From Bryopsis sp. KO-2023 (lineage: Eukaryota > Chlorophyta > Ulvophyceae > Bryopsidales > Bryopsidaceae): a stretch of DNA of 64,000 nt. Each line of letters starts with the position of its first letter. Positions within the stretch are counted from its first letter, which is position 1. The DNA is taken from NCBI GenBank assembly GCA_030272585.1, contig BSYQ01000002.1, positions 3,844,001 to 3,908,000 on the forward strand. The letters are read 5' to 3'. Below are positions 1-11,045 of the stretch, piece by piece. The position numbers and the translations under genes are program-made. The notes under the pieces are model-generated. The model ran no database searches, was not told the origin of the DNA, and saw nothing but the letters and a program-made list of their open reading frames with translations.

Positions 1-1655
1 TCAAAAGAGAAGCAAAGCAAACTGATTTACAGAAGGTCGCTTTGACTCGAGAACGACCGTACCTGTACGCCAAACATCTCTAAACCTCCTATTGTATATG
101 GCTTGTTCGAACTCTGTCGAAAGAAGAATTTACGATCCACTAAGGGACAAAATCAACTCGGCCTCCTTTCTTTTCATCATGCTCCCATGTTCTACTGCAA
201 ACCCGAAACACAAAACAACTAAATCTGATTGCAACTGACAACGTCGTAGCTTCAAGAGGACCTTCAGGGTTTCGTCCAAGTCGCGCCGTGTTGTGTTCGT
301 GGCGTAAACACAAACAAACAAAAAAACCCTCTAATTCAAACACAACGCCCGCCATCTTTCCACAGGGACACCTGTTTATGAAAATCAGTGAAAGGAGCTT
401 ATTGGTGGTGACTTTTTCGGGAGGAAAAGCCACCACCGAAACGTATTTGGCTCACCGTCGCCTGGCGGCGCTCGCCCAAGGAGATCTCAGAGAAAGAGAA
501 GCAGGGAGTCCAAGGAGGGAAGCTTTGAGCATTACAGAGGTTTGAGAAGGAAAAGAAAGGGGCGGGTGAGAGGTGTTAAGCCAAAAGGGTCAGGTGAAAA
601 ATGGAAGAGTTACCAGTAATATTTTGGAAAAGTCATCGCCGCCAGGAATCAAACCGCGTACTCCCACCCAAGAGTGACCTGGGCCCCAGAAAAACCGAGA
701 AGGTCGAGGCGTTGCCCTTGCCCTTAGCATTGGGGTGAGAGTTTTGCTCGCTGGTGAGGTGCCCTAATCTCTGAAAAATGGGATAAAGGTGTTTTTTCCC
801 CTTTTTCCTCCGAAAAATAGGATAGGGCTTTCTTTTTCCTTTTTTATTGGAGTACACGAGATGGTCACTAGGATTGTCTTGGGGAGAGGGTCGATATGCT
901 CGAGCTAGGAGAATGTTTAGGCTTTTTTTGGTTTCCGGGGGGTGTTTGAAGGAATGGCTAATAAAATGCAATTGAAAAGGTTCGAGCATGAATCTTTGCC
1001 TCTATCAAGATAAATCAAGTGTAGCGGGCGTTGTTTAAATGCAACGCCCGCTACAGATAAATAGTGTCCCTTGTGAGTTTTCTATAAGTCATTTCATGAT
1101 CATTGAAAGAGACAAAGACACAACAATGTAAGATCATGTTTGTCCACAATGGCTCCCATCCACAAAAACTCTCATCCATCGTCTCGACTTGAGTTTGCAA
1201 AATGCAGCCCGCGACTACATTTTTTAGTCCTTTGTGCAATATCTGCCTATTGGCATCTTCACGTGTAATTGGGTTTGTTTGTCCTGATCGTGAGGTGAAT
1301 GGATTGAATCTTCACTATCATCCACAATTAATATGAATCAAGGCAATACACAGCTGAATTGAGAAAACGGGGGCCCTCCAAATGAGTGAAAGAGAACTAG
1401 TTGTCAACAAAGCAAACGAGAGTTACTTTTTCACAAGAATAATATCAATTCCTTTTCCACCAAAGAAAAAACCAAAAGAATATCAACTCCTTTTCCACCC
1501 AACAATTCAACAACTGAGAGGAAGAATAAACATAAAAAATGACCGAAATCGATCAACGTTAGAAATGACATGTGCCGAAACACATCAACGCATGTAATAT
1601 TGATCGATTAAAAAAACAAAGAATTGGTGAGAAAAATAACGGCCCTGAATGATAC
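1..1655. other. Flanking region, one weak exon-like segment
   Basis: No gene is firmly supported here. On the minus strand a segment at about 321-130 stays open for some 60 codons and is charged in a protein-like way. A neighbouring ATG (about 355) follows an AG that could be a splice acceptor. The two reading frames do not join convincingly and I recognise no family. The stretch 990-1655 shows only AT-rich DNA and one perfect hairpin, listed separately. Confidence 0.2.
1020..1055. repeat. Perfect 14-bp inverted repeat (hairpin)
   Basis: TGTAGCGGGCGTTG at 1020-1033 is followed by an 8-nt loop (TTTAAATG) and its exact reverse complement at 1042-1055. The arms are GC-rich in AT-rich surroundings, so the DNA or a transcript could fold strongly. 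It could be a 3'-end structure or a scar of a small palindromic element. No further repeat or target duplication is visible around it. Confidence 0.85.
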
Positions 1656-4121
1656 TCAACGAGACTCAATTTGAACTTCGGGATCCTTGTGACTAACATC
1701 AGTGTGAGGTGGAGTGGTTTCCTCGGCCTCATATCTTGCACTCCATATCCCCACGATGTAAGAATCGATAAACAACTCCGAGATATGTGCCAACACGCAA
1801 GGAATCGTGATCAACCCCAAGTCCCCCACTTCGCTTGCTTGCAAGAACGAAATAACGCCCACGGTAATCGCCATCGACTTTTGACTCGCCATGATAAGCA
1901 CCGCTTTCCGTTCCCTCTTGTTTAGCCGCAAAATTCCAACCCCCGTGAAGTTAAACGCCAAAAACACCAAATGCATGGTGATCGCAGCCGCCAACGCTTC
2001 GAGAATATTGACGACGCTTTGTCTCATGATTGCCTCTTGGGAACGGCTGAGCGTCTGCCACATAATGCAAATGAGGGAGCCATTGCTAACCAAACCAAGC
2101 ACCGTTTTATATCTCGCGACGAATCGCTGCACCGTCATGGAGGTTTCTCGGAGGCCCTTTCCGATCAACAAAGGAATCAATATGGTGAAGATCATTTTCA
2201 CCACCAAATGAGTGGCGTCGATGTCGATGTTGCTCCCGGCCCCCACCACGACGGAGATCGCGAAAGGGGTGGTGAGCACGCCGAGTAGGTTGGTGAAAAC
2301 CGTCAACATCAAAGCGAGGGCTCCGTTTCCGTACGCCAGCACGACCAGGGCCACCCCCGACGTGATCGTGGTGGGGACGGATGCGAAGATGGCCAATCCG
2401 GTGGCGAATTCGGGGGTACTGAAAGGGATCTTGACCAAGGCGAAGCCCAAGCAAGGGGTTATGATCAGGATCATGATGACCCCGTACACAAACCCGACAT
2501 AGGATTTGAGTGCTGCCATGATGTCAGTAGTTTTGAGCGTCATGCCAGAGATGACGAAGATCGTACATACGTTTATGGTTTGGATGAGTCGATAGCTGCC
2601 AACCTTGAAATGAACAGAAAAACACACACACATTATCATTTTTTTTACACCTCGTAACGAGTTTGCATCAATTTCTATTAAATGCTATTCAGTGGCTGTG
2701 TTCCATTCCGAAGGGTACAATCATTGCCGGGATTGGGACATTACCTTTTTTTCTGGGAGGGGGGGGGGGGGGGGAATTTGTATGTTACAGCAACTGATTG
2801 CCAAATATTTTTTCTTTCAGTTTAAAAAAGATACCCCGATAACCTTTTTTTCTTTTTTTTTTCAACGAACGCAGAAACGTTCTTTCAGAAATTGTGAACT
2901 GAATTTTTTGTGGAGAAAATAGAGTGGAATTCTCAGAATCAAGTTTTTTTCAAAATAGGAAAAGGAATTGGCTGAGTAAGCCAGACTGACAGATGCATGT
3001 GGTTGAAATATTCTCCCGCCTCGTTTCAAGAATATATCCTTTTCAATAAAAATGAATAAATGAATAGTAAAAACAAACTTCAGCATAATACCTTCCATTC
3101 AGAAATTGTTTCTCCTGGATATGGCCAAAGCATCGCCCAAATCAATCCAACGAAATAACCTGCAAAACTCGAACACCAAAAAACGGCATGTAGAACTTTC
3201 CAGGGAAAATCCAGTAGCATCTGGAAAAAGAAACCCCATGACAGACTGAATTTTCCATGTCAGACCCTAGAGCATCAGGGAATTTTTCCTTCCAAAACTA
3301 TCGACCTTTTGTCAAAAAAGAAACAATATTTTTAATAAAACTTCTGCTACAAACAAAATGACTGGATATTGCGCAGAGAAAAGAGAAAAATCAAGCACAA
3401 ATCGACAAAAGAAACAAACGATGACTGACAGAATTTTCTATACAAATCCTGTAGTATCAGGGAGAAGGAACCCCCATGATAGACCGAATTTTCCAGGCAA
3501 AATCTTATGGCATCAGGAAAAGGAAACCCCATGACAGACAGAATTTTTCAGGTCAGACCCTATAGCATCAGGGAAAAGAAACCATATCCACAGTTGAGTT
3601 GAACAAACTTTTTTCAAACAAACAATTGTTTCTTCACCGTACTCTCACCCAAAGGTAAAAAATGCTTCAGCGCCGTCTTTTTCATGTAAGCCCTGTTTTG
3701 TTTTGTTTTTTGGAAAACGAAAGCAACGAGATTTTCAGAACCAGATCAACACTCCCCTCGAGAAAAGCACGTCATTTTTTCCATTTCCTCCCATTTTTGT
3801 TCAATTTCTCCTTTTCTTTTTCATTTTTAAAAGGGGGGGAGGGGGGCCAGAACAAAAAAAAAAAACATTAGTAACAATCAAAAATACTACCTGGTAGTTT
3901 TTGTTTTTCAGGTGGAGCAAAGGCTTTTTGTTTGTTTTACAACAGGGGCATCCCCCCCCGCATTCCATTCCAGAAAACAGATCTCAGAAAACTCACCCCC
4001 ACTTCCTCAGTTTAGAGTCTCGCCCGGGTTTGGACTGAGAAGAAGCGGCCGCGCTCTGATGATGATCGAGCAACGGGACCGACACGGTTTCCTCGGCATT
4101 CGCCATCTCCGTTCCAGTCAT
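1656..4121 (-). CDS. BASS4/SLC10A7-like sodium/metabolite cotransporter, 3 exons
   Basis: Predicted integral membrane transporter of the SBF-like fold (SLC10A7/RCH1/BASS4 group), with about ten membrane spans. Exon 3 (2603-1656) carries the core: ISGMTLKT, a TGLAIFASVPTT stretch, GVALVVLAYGN with TNLLGVLTTPF, and near the end LIMASQKSMAI and ITIPCVLAHISELFIDS. These match plant BASS4 block by block. Exon 2 (3159-3092) gives the first span, YFVGLIWAMLWPYPG, and joins exon 3 in phase (AAG, then GTT). Exon 1 (4121-3997) starts MTGTEMANAEETVSVPLLD and ends LRKW at a GTGAGT donor. Its two leftover bases do not fit exon 2 by one nucleotide, in a run of five G. The hydrophilic N-terminus is not an obvious chloroplast transit peptide; PLLD resembles a dileucine sorting motif. 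Plant BASS4 is described as plastidic and SLC10A7/RCH1 proteins affect calcium handling; the substrate here is unknown. Confidence 0.85.
3197..3582. repeat. Degenerate ~55-bp minisatellite in an intron
   Basis: About five imperfect units of roughly 55 bp lie in the first intron of the BASS4-like gene. Each has the pattern TTTTCCAGG..., then a TATAGCATCAGGGAAAAG-like core, then AACCCCATGACAGACAGAA. Units sit at about 3197-3245, 3246-3290, 3428-3487, 3488-3542 and 3543-3582, with unrelated AT-rich DNA at 3291-3427. Confidence 0.7.
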
Positions 4122-5507
4122 CGTTTTTTCCACGCCGATGAACGAAAAAGCGTCCCGGTGCGGCGGGGAGGTGGAGGTAGTTTGGGATAACTGGTCGGAA
4201 AAATGCGTGGGACTTCACTGACCCAGACGACAAAGTATAGTGTCGTGAAATCAACGCCACAAGTACAGAAGGGGGGTTATGTACAGTAATTAGTAATAGC
4301 AGTGTGGTACAGTATGTCCCCGATTTGGCCCAGTGCCACTGGCACTCTGATTCATCCATGTCTGACATCGGGGCGGCGTCTCAGTCCGACAGAGAGAGAG
4401 AACCCCCAAGAGATTTACTGTGGCAAAAACTTAATTTCACCACCACTTGTTGAATCACTTGGAAAATTTTGCCACCAAACTACTGAATTTCGCCACCAAA
4501 TTAATTGGCTGTCATTTACTGCCGCTCCATGACGGACCACTGGGAGGGACCTCCCTTTTCGAGATTTAAAAAAAAAGAAAAATCTTCAGATTGATTAGAA
4601 CGTTGATTTTTTTTTCTGTTGCTGCACTCATTAACACTTTCCAAATTTCCCCCAAATGGGCAAGTTGAAGACAATTAACACTTATATATTTAAAATGAAA
4701 AAAATGTATGATGCATATAGATATCTAGCATTTCTTCTTTCGTTTTTTTTCTCAACTGCCCAACTCAATCCTAACAATTGTTATATAAGCCAGAAATATA
4801 ACCTGACCTTGATATATCTGAAGCCTAGAAGGGGGAAAAAAACACACATCCTGACAAGGGAGTCGAGAAACTGAAATCAAAAGAGGTGCAGTACGACTTC
4901 ACTGGCAAATGTCAAAAATTACATCCGATAGTATGTTTGAATCACGAGCAAAAAAACCAAAAAACCATCTCCATACTAAGTAATATAATCTTCTCGAATC
5001 ATAACCCAAAAAAAGAAAAAAATCACAACCTTAAGGAAGCTTCCTGCTCTTTTGGACAGCTAACCTGACCGCATCAGCCCAAACTGTGATGTTAATTCGT
5101 CTTAGCAACAAGTTTTATTCATACTAAAGTTTATTGAAGCTCAGAATTTTGTCCAGAGGAAAGAGATTCCCCAGAAACATTTTTTATATTTATTCGTTGT
5201 GGAGCTTGGTACTCTGAGAAAAAAATTCTCCTCCTCGACTAATCAGTGACAGAAACATTCCTTGCGGCTTCCACTGACGGTTTTCCTCACGATTCTAGCC
5301 GGGCCAACCTCCCCCAAAATCACAAGACCCTTGGCCGCGCAACTGCAAAAACACACAAACACCACGCTCAGAAAAGAAAACCACTGAAAACATCATACAT
5401 TCGCCATGGCGGACGGAAAGGTTTCCACAACGTGTGCATTCAAAAAGCGCGGAGGTGGTAGATATTGCTTTTTTATACATTCAAAGAAGCGCGGAGGAGG
5501 TGTATTT
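4122..5507. other. Intergenic region between two minus-strand genes
   Basis: This holds the 5' flank of the BASS4-like gene and the 3' flank of the secreted-protein gene. A possible poly(A) signal for the latter is listed separately. I see no further gene. The sequence is AT-rich with poly(T) and poly(A) runs. Confidence 0.6.
5189..5194 (-). terminator. Candidate poly(A) signal AATAAA
   Basis: AATAAA on the minus strand, about 315 nt past the stop codon of the Ala-rich secreted-protein gene. A second AATAAA lies at 5111-5116. Only the hexamer supports this; in AT-rich DNA it may be chance. Confidence 0.3.
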
Positions 5508-6766
5508 TTACCTAGACGTGTTAAAGCAGCAGCTGAAGGTGTCCAAATCCTCGCAGAATTTCTTCTTTTCAGCCCTGGAGAAGCCGGTGTTGAATCCCGA
5601 GCTGGTTCCGCTGCCAGTGGAGCCGGTGATGCTCAAAGGGTTGTTCGTGGTGGTATCCACAGATTCCGAGCTTCCAGTCACCAAAGCCTTGCATTTGGAG
5701 GAAGCGCTCAAATCTGTTGGACCCAGCAACAAGTGGTTTTCAATTGCTCTTCAAATTGTCAGTTTTGGAAAGAAAACGTACACCATTTACGGGGAAGATT
5801 TTTGATACCACACAGCGCCGTCGGTACTTTGAATTCCGCAAAAAACCGTGACAAAAAGCACACCAAACAGACCAAAGCGTGACAAAACTTCCCACAAACA
5901 CGATGCTTCGACTCACCAGCGTTTTCGCACACTTCGGCACTGGCAACCGCGAAAGCGTTCGCGATAAGAGTGCTGGTCGCCGCCACAAAACGGGACTGGA
6001 AACTGACGCTACTCCCATCACCAGCGATACAAGACTGGCCCAAAGCCAGAGCCGAAGCTTCCGCCAGACCAACAGCGATCGCTTCCAGGTCCGCCGTGCA
6101 AATCGCGCTCGTGTCGGGACCGAACGCAGCCGCCACCGCCTTAGCGAAAGCGCTCGCGAGTGAAACGGCGTGGGAATCCCCTTTGGAAACGGAAAACGCA
6201 CAACCGAATCCCTGGGAGTTGGCTGAGCACTTGGCGGCGCTGAGGGAATCGGCATAGACGGAAGCGAAAGCTTTCGCGATTGCCTCCGACTGGGCGGTAA
6301 CCACGGCTGGGTCGCACATATCCTGAGTGAAGATAGTTTCCACCGCTGACTCGATCGTCGTTTGGGTGATCGCTTGTGCCTACACGTGACAGCATTAGTA
6401 AGAATTTCCTTCCCGGACTGGTGGTTTATTCTGAAGAACGGCACCGTACAGCTTCGGGGAAAAAAAACCCAGCGTAAAAAACTCACTTCGCAGTTTGCGC
6501 TGGCGGAGGCCTCGCAGGTACCGTGCTTGAGAATGAACGAAACGGAAGCGAAGGTGCTGCACTGAGTTTGGGCTATCCCACCGTCGGTCATCAGGGACCG
6601 GCCTGTTGGGGAAAACAACAAGAAAAAAGAGGTCAGCTCCGTGTGTTCGATACGCAGTTCCTCCCAAGAGGGTAACGGAGCGACGAAACAAAACGCGGGA
6701 AAGCTCACCTGCGAAAGCTTGACCGGCCAAGATAAGGCATGCAACGGCGAAGATAGCGCACTTCAT
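5508..6766 (-). CDS. Secreted Ala/Ser/Cys-rich protein, 4 exons, 280 aa
   Basis: Four exons fit together in phase: 6766-6709, 6602-6487, 6379-5917 and 5713-5508, all with GT-AG borders (donors GTGAGC, GTGAGT, GTGAGT; acceptors CAACAG, TGTAG, CAACAG). Total 843 nt, 280 residues. Residues 1-19 are a clear signal peptide, MKCAIFAVACLILAGQAFA, so the product is secreted or enters the endomembrane system. The middle is dominated by Ala-x-Ala runs such as AIAKAFASVYADSLSAAKC and ASAFAKAVAAAFG, punctuated by cysteines about every 20-40 residues. The last exon is Ser/Thr/Gly-rich and ends with a basic, Cys-containing segment (FCEDLDTFSCCFNTSR). I see no catalytic motif. Composition suggests an extracellular structural, matrix or silk-like protein, but I do not recognise the family and assign no function. 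Confidence 0.82.
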
Positions 6767-6858
6767 GGTGGCGACACGAGTTCGGAAAGTAACTGAAAAT
6801 CTGAAAAGAGACGAGTCGAAAGAGTTTCAAGCTACCGACGATTGCGCAGGGCAAGAGG

Positions 6859-6866
6859 TTATATCC
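6859..6866 (-). promoter_or_regulatory. TATA-like box of the secreted-protein gene
   Basis: GGATATAA on the minus strand, about 93-100 nt upstream of the ATG at 6766. That leaves room for a start site and a 60-70 nt leader. The nearest end of the hAT insertion (6959) lies only about 90 bp further upstream. Confidence 0.5.
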
Positions 6867-7440
6867 GTGGTTGGGGGAGGTACTGCTTGTCCCGCTTCCG
6901 GACCAGCTTCCAGACCGTCTTCCGGTGGAACACGTGTAGTGCGGAGTACAGCCTGCAGCAGGGTTTTTCCTAAGGACTCAAAGCTTCAAGCCACTTGGCT
7001 TTTTTTTCCTCTTTCCTATTTTTTTTTCCGCCACGCTGTGGCGTTGAGTGAGCTTTTTGATTTTTTTTTTCAAGCCAATGTGGCGTTTTGCTCAATCTCC
7101 TGGCTTTTTCTTACTTTTTATGCAATATTATTCTGTTAAGTCTAAAAGAAACAATTTTAGACATGTGTGCCCAAAATATTCCATCTTAAAAATCCCCTGA
7201 ATTGTTGGCAATTCATGAGAACAATGTCCTTACAAACACAAGACAATCGACAATCTCTTCTCCTTCCACAATTCCACAAATACCCTTCACGCGACCGATA
7301 TTACTTTTTTCATTCATTAAAAACAATAGAAACCCAAGAAGACCCAAATTTAATCGCGAAAAACACCACTTCAAACAAACAAACAAACATCATTTACTAC
7401 TTCCCTTTGAAAGAACATTCCTTCTATCCTTGGTCGTTCC

Positions 7441-8208
7441 CTAAATTTGAAGAGTTTCCTTGTAGGGAAATGAACTGATATCAAACCGACAATTCTTCAC
7501 TCTGATGTAACCGTTTAAATGATCTTCTTGCAGCCGGTTACGAACAACTGTTTTTGTCAAGTTCATTTGCGAGAATCTTCTCTCATTACCGACGCTCGTC
7601 ATCGGTAAAATAAGCACAATCTGTGCGAGCTTCACGAATTCCGAGCATAATCGAAGAACACCTGGACTCTCCATCAGATGCTTCCAGCAATACTCCATTG
7701 ATGTATGCGAAGACGAAGCTTTCATCGTCACTTGAAAAAGGTCAAACTGTGTGTTCAACTTTTCTTCATCAAGAAGGAGAAGAACCGTGGTATCTCCCTG
7801 AGCGATTTCTCGACAAAAATGTTTTTTTATTGTGTTCAAAAACCGTTCTATCAGTTCCCTCCCAGGGTCTTGGGCCCAGAAAAATGGTTGTAAAATAGAG
7901 AATGCAGAGAACAATTCTCTAGGAGGAAATCGGGTTTCGAAATCCAAAATCACAAGGTCTGAAGCTTCCTTCACTTTCACCTTAGTTCGTTCAAGAATGT
8001 CGAACCACATGTCCTCTGTTACGATTTCGGTCCTGTGTCCTCTCCCATTTTCATTTTTCTTCGTGGTCATAAGGTAGTGCTTCATACCACTCCCACAGTT
8101 GAAGGTAAGATAGCTGACGCCTTCATCGCAAAGGTCCAGTGGACTGTCCGTCTCTCCAACCGCTACGAAACTCCTCCAAATTCTTCCCGAAAAACTGTCC
8201 TCACTCAT
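7441..8208 (-). pseudogene. hAT transposase C-terminal fragment
   Basis: An open segment of about 255 codons. Its C-terminal part has the hAT dimerisation region: a WKHLMESPGVLRLCSEF stretch, then ILPMTSVGNERRFSQMN and RNRLQEDHLNGYIRVKN, the pattern of hATC (P-x-T-S-x-x-x-E-R-x-F-S...RN-R-L). Upstream lies LDFETRFPPRELFSAFSIL, typical of the region before it. The N-terminal zinc finger and most of the catalytic domain are not recognisable. It lies wholly inside the hAT element, so it is transposon-derived and not a host gene. Confidence 0.8.
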
Positions 8209-8477
8209 GTATTCCTGACGAATATATTATAGAGACGCGGTGCAGGGGTTGAAGTCGTGGTAGAGAGGAGAATGGAAACAATGGCGTTATAGACTTGTGG
8301 TGGATTTCCAGTCTGCACAACAGGGAGTTCAATTGTTCGATTGCACGTGGAATCGAACACCTTTGAACTATCTGGCGATTCGACTTTATTTCTGATATAT
8401 TTTACCGGCCACAATGGCGATTTCAGCGATTTCTTGTGTTTTTCGACGGCCACTGAGTGGCGTATTGGCTTCACCAA
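8205..8477 (-). pseudogene. Upstream reading frame inside the hAT element
   Basis: About 90 codons, in a different frame from the transposase fragment it touches. It may be a decayed N-terminal part of the same transposase. I see no clear BED zinc finger in it. Confidence 0.3.
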
Positions 8478-9120
8478 TTGTCTGAAATAGTGGCGTATTG
8501 CACGCTGTTTCTTTTAAAATATGCCGCCACATTTGGCCCAATTTTGTTTTTTTCCGCCACATTGGCGGCTAAACGCCACTAAAAAAAACCCTGGCCTGCA
8601 GCAATTTGCCTGGGGGGTGCATGAGCTGAGAGTGCTCGTTGCGATGTTGTCATGTTATGTCTGCTGTTTTGCCCCCAACCGAAAGCTACCGTACCCTCCA
8701 AAAGCGAACAACTGCTGTTTCGTTTCTCTGCGTGTTGTGTTTTGGTGATTTTATTGTGTTCTGCTCAAACGTATTCAATACGGTGTAGGTTACAGCAGAC
8801 ACATGACAGCGTTTTTAATAACGGTGTTCTGACCCGTTTCTTTCTTTCTGGAACTGTTACGGAAACCTGATCGCCTCATTTTGTTTCTTTTGCGCTTTTG
8901 TATTAAACAAAATTAAGCAAAAACGGAGTTACCTCCACGACAGCATGCATGGATCCCTGTGGGACTCAATTTCCACATTTTTACCTGAAGTAGAACCACA
9001 TCTGGGCACCTTCACGAATCTTTGTATCTTATCACTCATTTGAGAGAACAGAGATTTATTTCATACATCAACTGCATCATATTTGCCCCAAAACAGCACC
9101 ACATACTACAAACTGCTTAC

Positions 9121-10212
9121 CAGTTGGGGAGAAGTTTATTTCCAGCATAGTTGGAGGCAATGCCTCCTTTGCGTGGTCAAAAACGTATCCATGTCTGTCC
9201 CCAGCCACAATGCTGATTTTTTTCCTCTGTTGATTCGATTGGCTTGGTTTCTCCACCGATGAGATTCTCCCTGAACTCTCATCAGTCAATTATTTCAACA
9301 GCTCACCTTTTTTCATAAAAATCTGATTCTCAAACTCAAACCACCTCCCTCCCTCAACTTTGTGGAACACGATGCTGTCGATTCCTGTAATCACAAGCAT
9401 CGTCATTTACTAAGTTTCATTTGTGGGCTGGGTGTTGCACAGAAAAACATCCCATTCATCCACAGCGCTCAGAAGGTTGCTTGTGGGTTTTCCCCTAGAT
9501 ATTCACAAGAACACACAGTCGATAAGAAGCATCTCCATTCAGGAAGCATTGGATTTGAAAAGAACACCACCTTCTAGGGCGGTCGAACAGCCAGGGTCAC
9601 AATCTTGGGGTGCCCAAAAAAACAGTTCTATCAAAACACCTGTTGGAAAGTGCGTTTCTGGGATAGAGATTCTTTTTCTTTTCTCGACTACCACTTTTTT
9701 GAGGGAGTCAAAAGGAATCTTGGGGGGTCAGACCCCCCCTGGCTAGGCCTATGCTCCTAGGGCACTCAAACAACCTTTCACAAAGTCATCTTTTCAGAAG
9801 CTCGTCGGCTCCAGTTGCCTCCGGACTCCCCAACCCAAATTTTGTTTGATTTCTTAACCAAGCCCCTTTTTGTTTAAAATTTGAAGAAACCCCAGCAGAA
9901 GCAGCAACCAGAATCCACTGGCAGTGGTTTAACACCCAAAAACGTGATTATAACCAGAACACACGTTGTGACGCCATAGCACCCAGCGGGGAATAGAGCA
10001 GAGTGTGAATGGGTGGTTGAAAAAAGGCGCCGCCGCTCCAAAGTCCGTTCCTTGCGCACACCCATGCGAATACAAAAACAACAGGCAAACCACAAAAACG
10101 GAAAAGGGAGAAGACTTGCACCAAAGTCCAACCGACGACTCACCCAGATCAAAAAACCATCGCAACAGGTACCAGGTAAATGGCTCAACTGGCTCGAGTC
10201 AGTTTGAGATTG
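9121..10212 (-). CDS. Possible multi-exon gene with WD40-like motifs (partial)
   Basis: Three exon-like segments share the minus strand. 10212-10144 is a 69-nt open segment between an AG and a GTGAGT donor and ends CCDGFLIW, like the end of a WD repeat blade. 9384-9307 lies between TTACAG and GTGAGC and reads IDSIVFHKVEGGRWFEFENQ. 9270-9121 ends MLEINFSPTG before GTAAGC, again WD-like. The gap between the last two would be an intron of only 36 nt, and I cannot find the complete chain of exons. It may be a decayed gene. The family call rests on short motifs only. Confidence 0.28.
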
Positions 10213-10575
10213 CTTGGAACAAAAAGTAATGGAAAAAACATCAAGGCAAAGAAAATGTGACGGGAGGGATTTGAACCCCCGCCGGAAACTCGGGTTTAAG
10301 TCGCAAGGACAACACGCGCGTGCACCTTGTTAAAGATAGCGGGTCTGTTCCAACTTCAACGTGGTATTGAACCGCCACGCTCATTCTGGCCACAAAAAAG
10401 TCATGTACCCAAAAACTCAACACCAAAACGACCAACGTAAGGCGTTCCCCCAGAAACCTCGACAAGAAAATTATTTTCGAAAACGAGTCGTGCCCCCCCG
10501 TCCCCTGCCGACCCGAACTGTTTTTCGCACCTAAGCCGTGGAGCTCACAGCAGGTGGGAGGCTGCACCTGCCGTC

Positions 10576-11045
10576 TCAGTCGTGTTCTTTTCTACAAGAG
10601 ATGGGCGTGTATACGTTTTTGACGGACACAGATATCAGCCACAAGCATTCGTATCTTATCTTTTTATGGCGAAACAGTGAATCCAAAAAACTCCGGTTCA
10701 GAAACTCCATAACCTTTTTGCACTGGCAGCCATGGATGTGGCAGTCGCAGACACTCACGCGAGGTGCTGTTGCCCAGAAAAAAAAACAAACAAGTATCTC
10801 TCACCTAAGGAGGCTGGGGCCGGCGCTTTGTCGAAACGTGCAGTCATTGAGTCGCTGTTTGTCTGACACACGTTCGTTTGGCCATCAACAAGCGCGTGAA
10901 AATATTGGGTCGACGTTGAGAGGAGCTGAGCGCCTTCTTTCAGTTTGGAGTTGGCGTCGAGGGAGGTTTTGCCGCAACAAACGTCGACAAAGCGGGCGAT
11001 CCAGTCACAACAACTGGATGGCGGTATGCCGTACCGTGTTGACAT
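10576..11045 (-). CDS. Possible two-exon Cys-containing small protein, 143 aa
   Basis: Exon 1 (11045-10805) starts MSTRYGIPPSSCCDW and ends at a GTGAGA donor with one base left over. Exon 2 (10766-10576) follows a GGGCAACAG acceptor, takes the frame up correctly and reads through VCDCHIHGCQCKK to a stop. The joined frame has about a dozen cysteines in 143 residues and no signal peptide. I recognise no family. The in-phase junction is the main support. The exons could belong to a longer gene together with the WD-like segments further downstream. Confidence 0.35.

Larger units (their letters stand above)
6959..8593 (-). mobile_element. hAT DNA transposon, internally reduced
   Basis: A 1,635-bp element with terminal inverted repeats CAGGGTTTTT at both ends, flanked by a perfect 8-bp target duplication GCCTGCAG (6951-6958 and 8594-8601), as expected for hAT. 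Subterminal zones carry repeated GTGGCG/CGCCAC motifs in both orientations (about 7030-7090 and 8440-8580), the usual place for transposase binding. It contains minus-strand remains of a transposase. Autonomous hAT elements are usually larger, so this copy is probably an internally deleted or decayed one. Confidence 0.88.

Noticed and set aside
9121-9384. Firm WD40 gene call
   Set aside because: The implied 36-nt intron is too short and other blades are missing, so the region is listed only as a low-confidence feature.
10258-10330. tRNA gene on the minus strand (GGGGGTTCAAATCCCTCC)
   Set aside because: Only the T-arm fits; no acceptor or anticodon stem pairs, so at most a relic.
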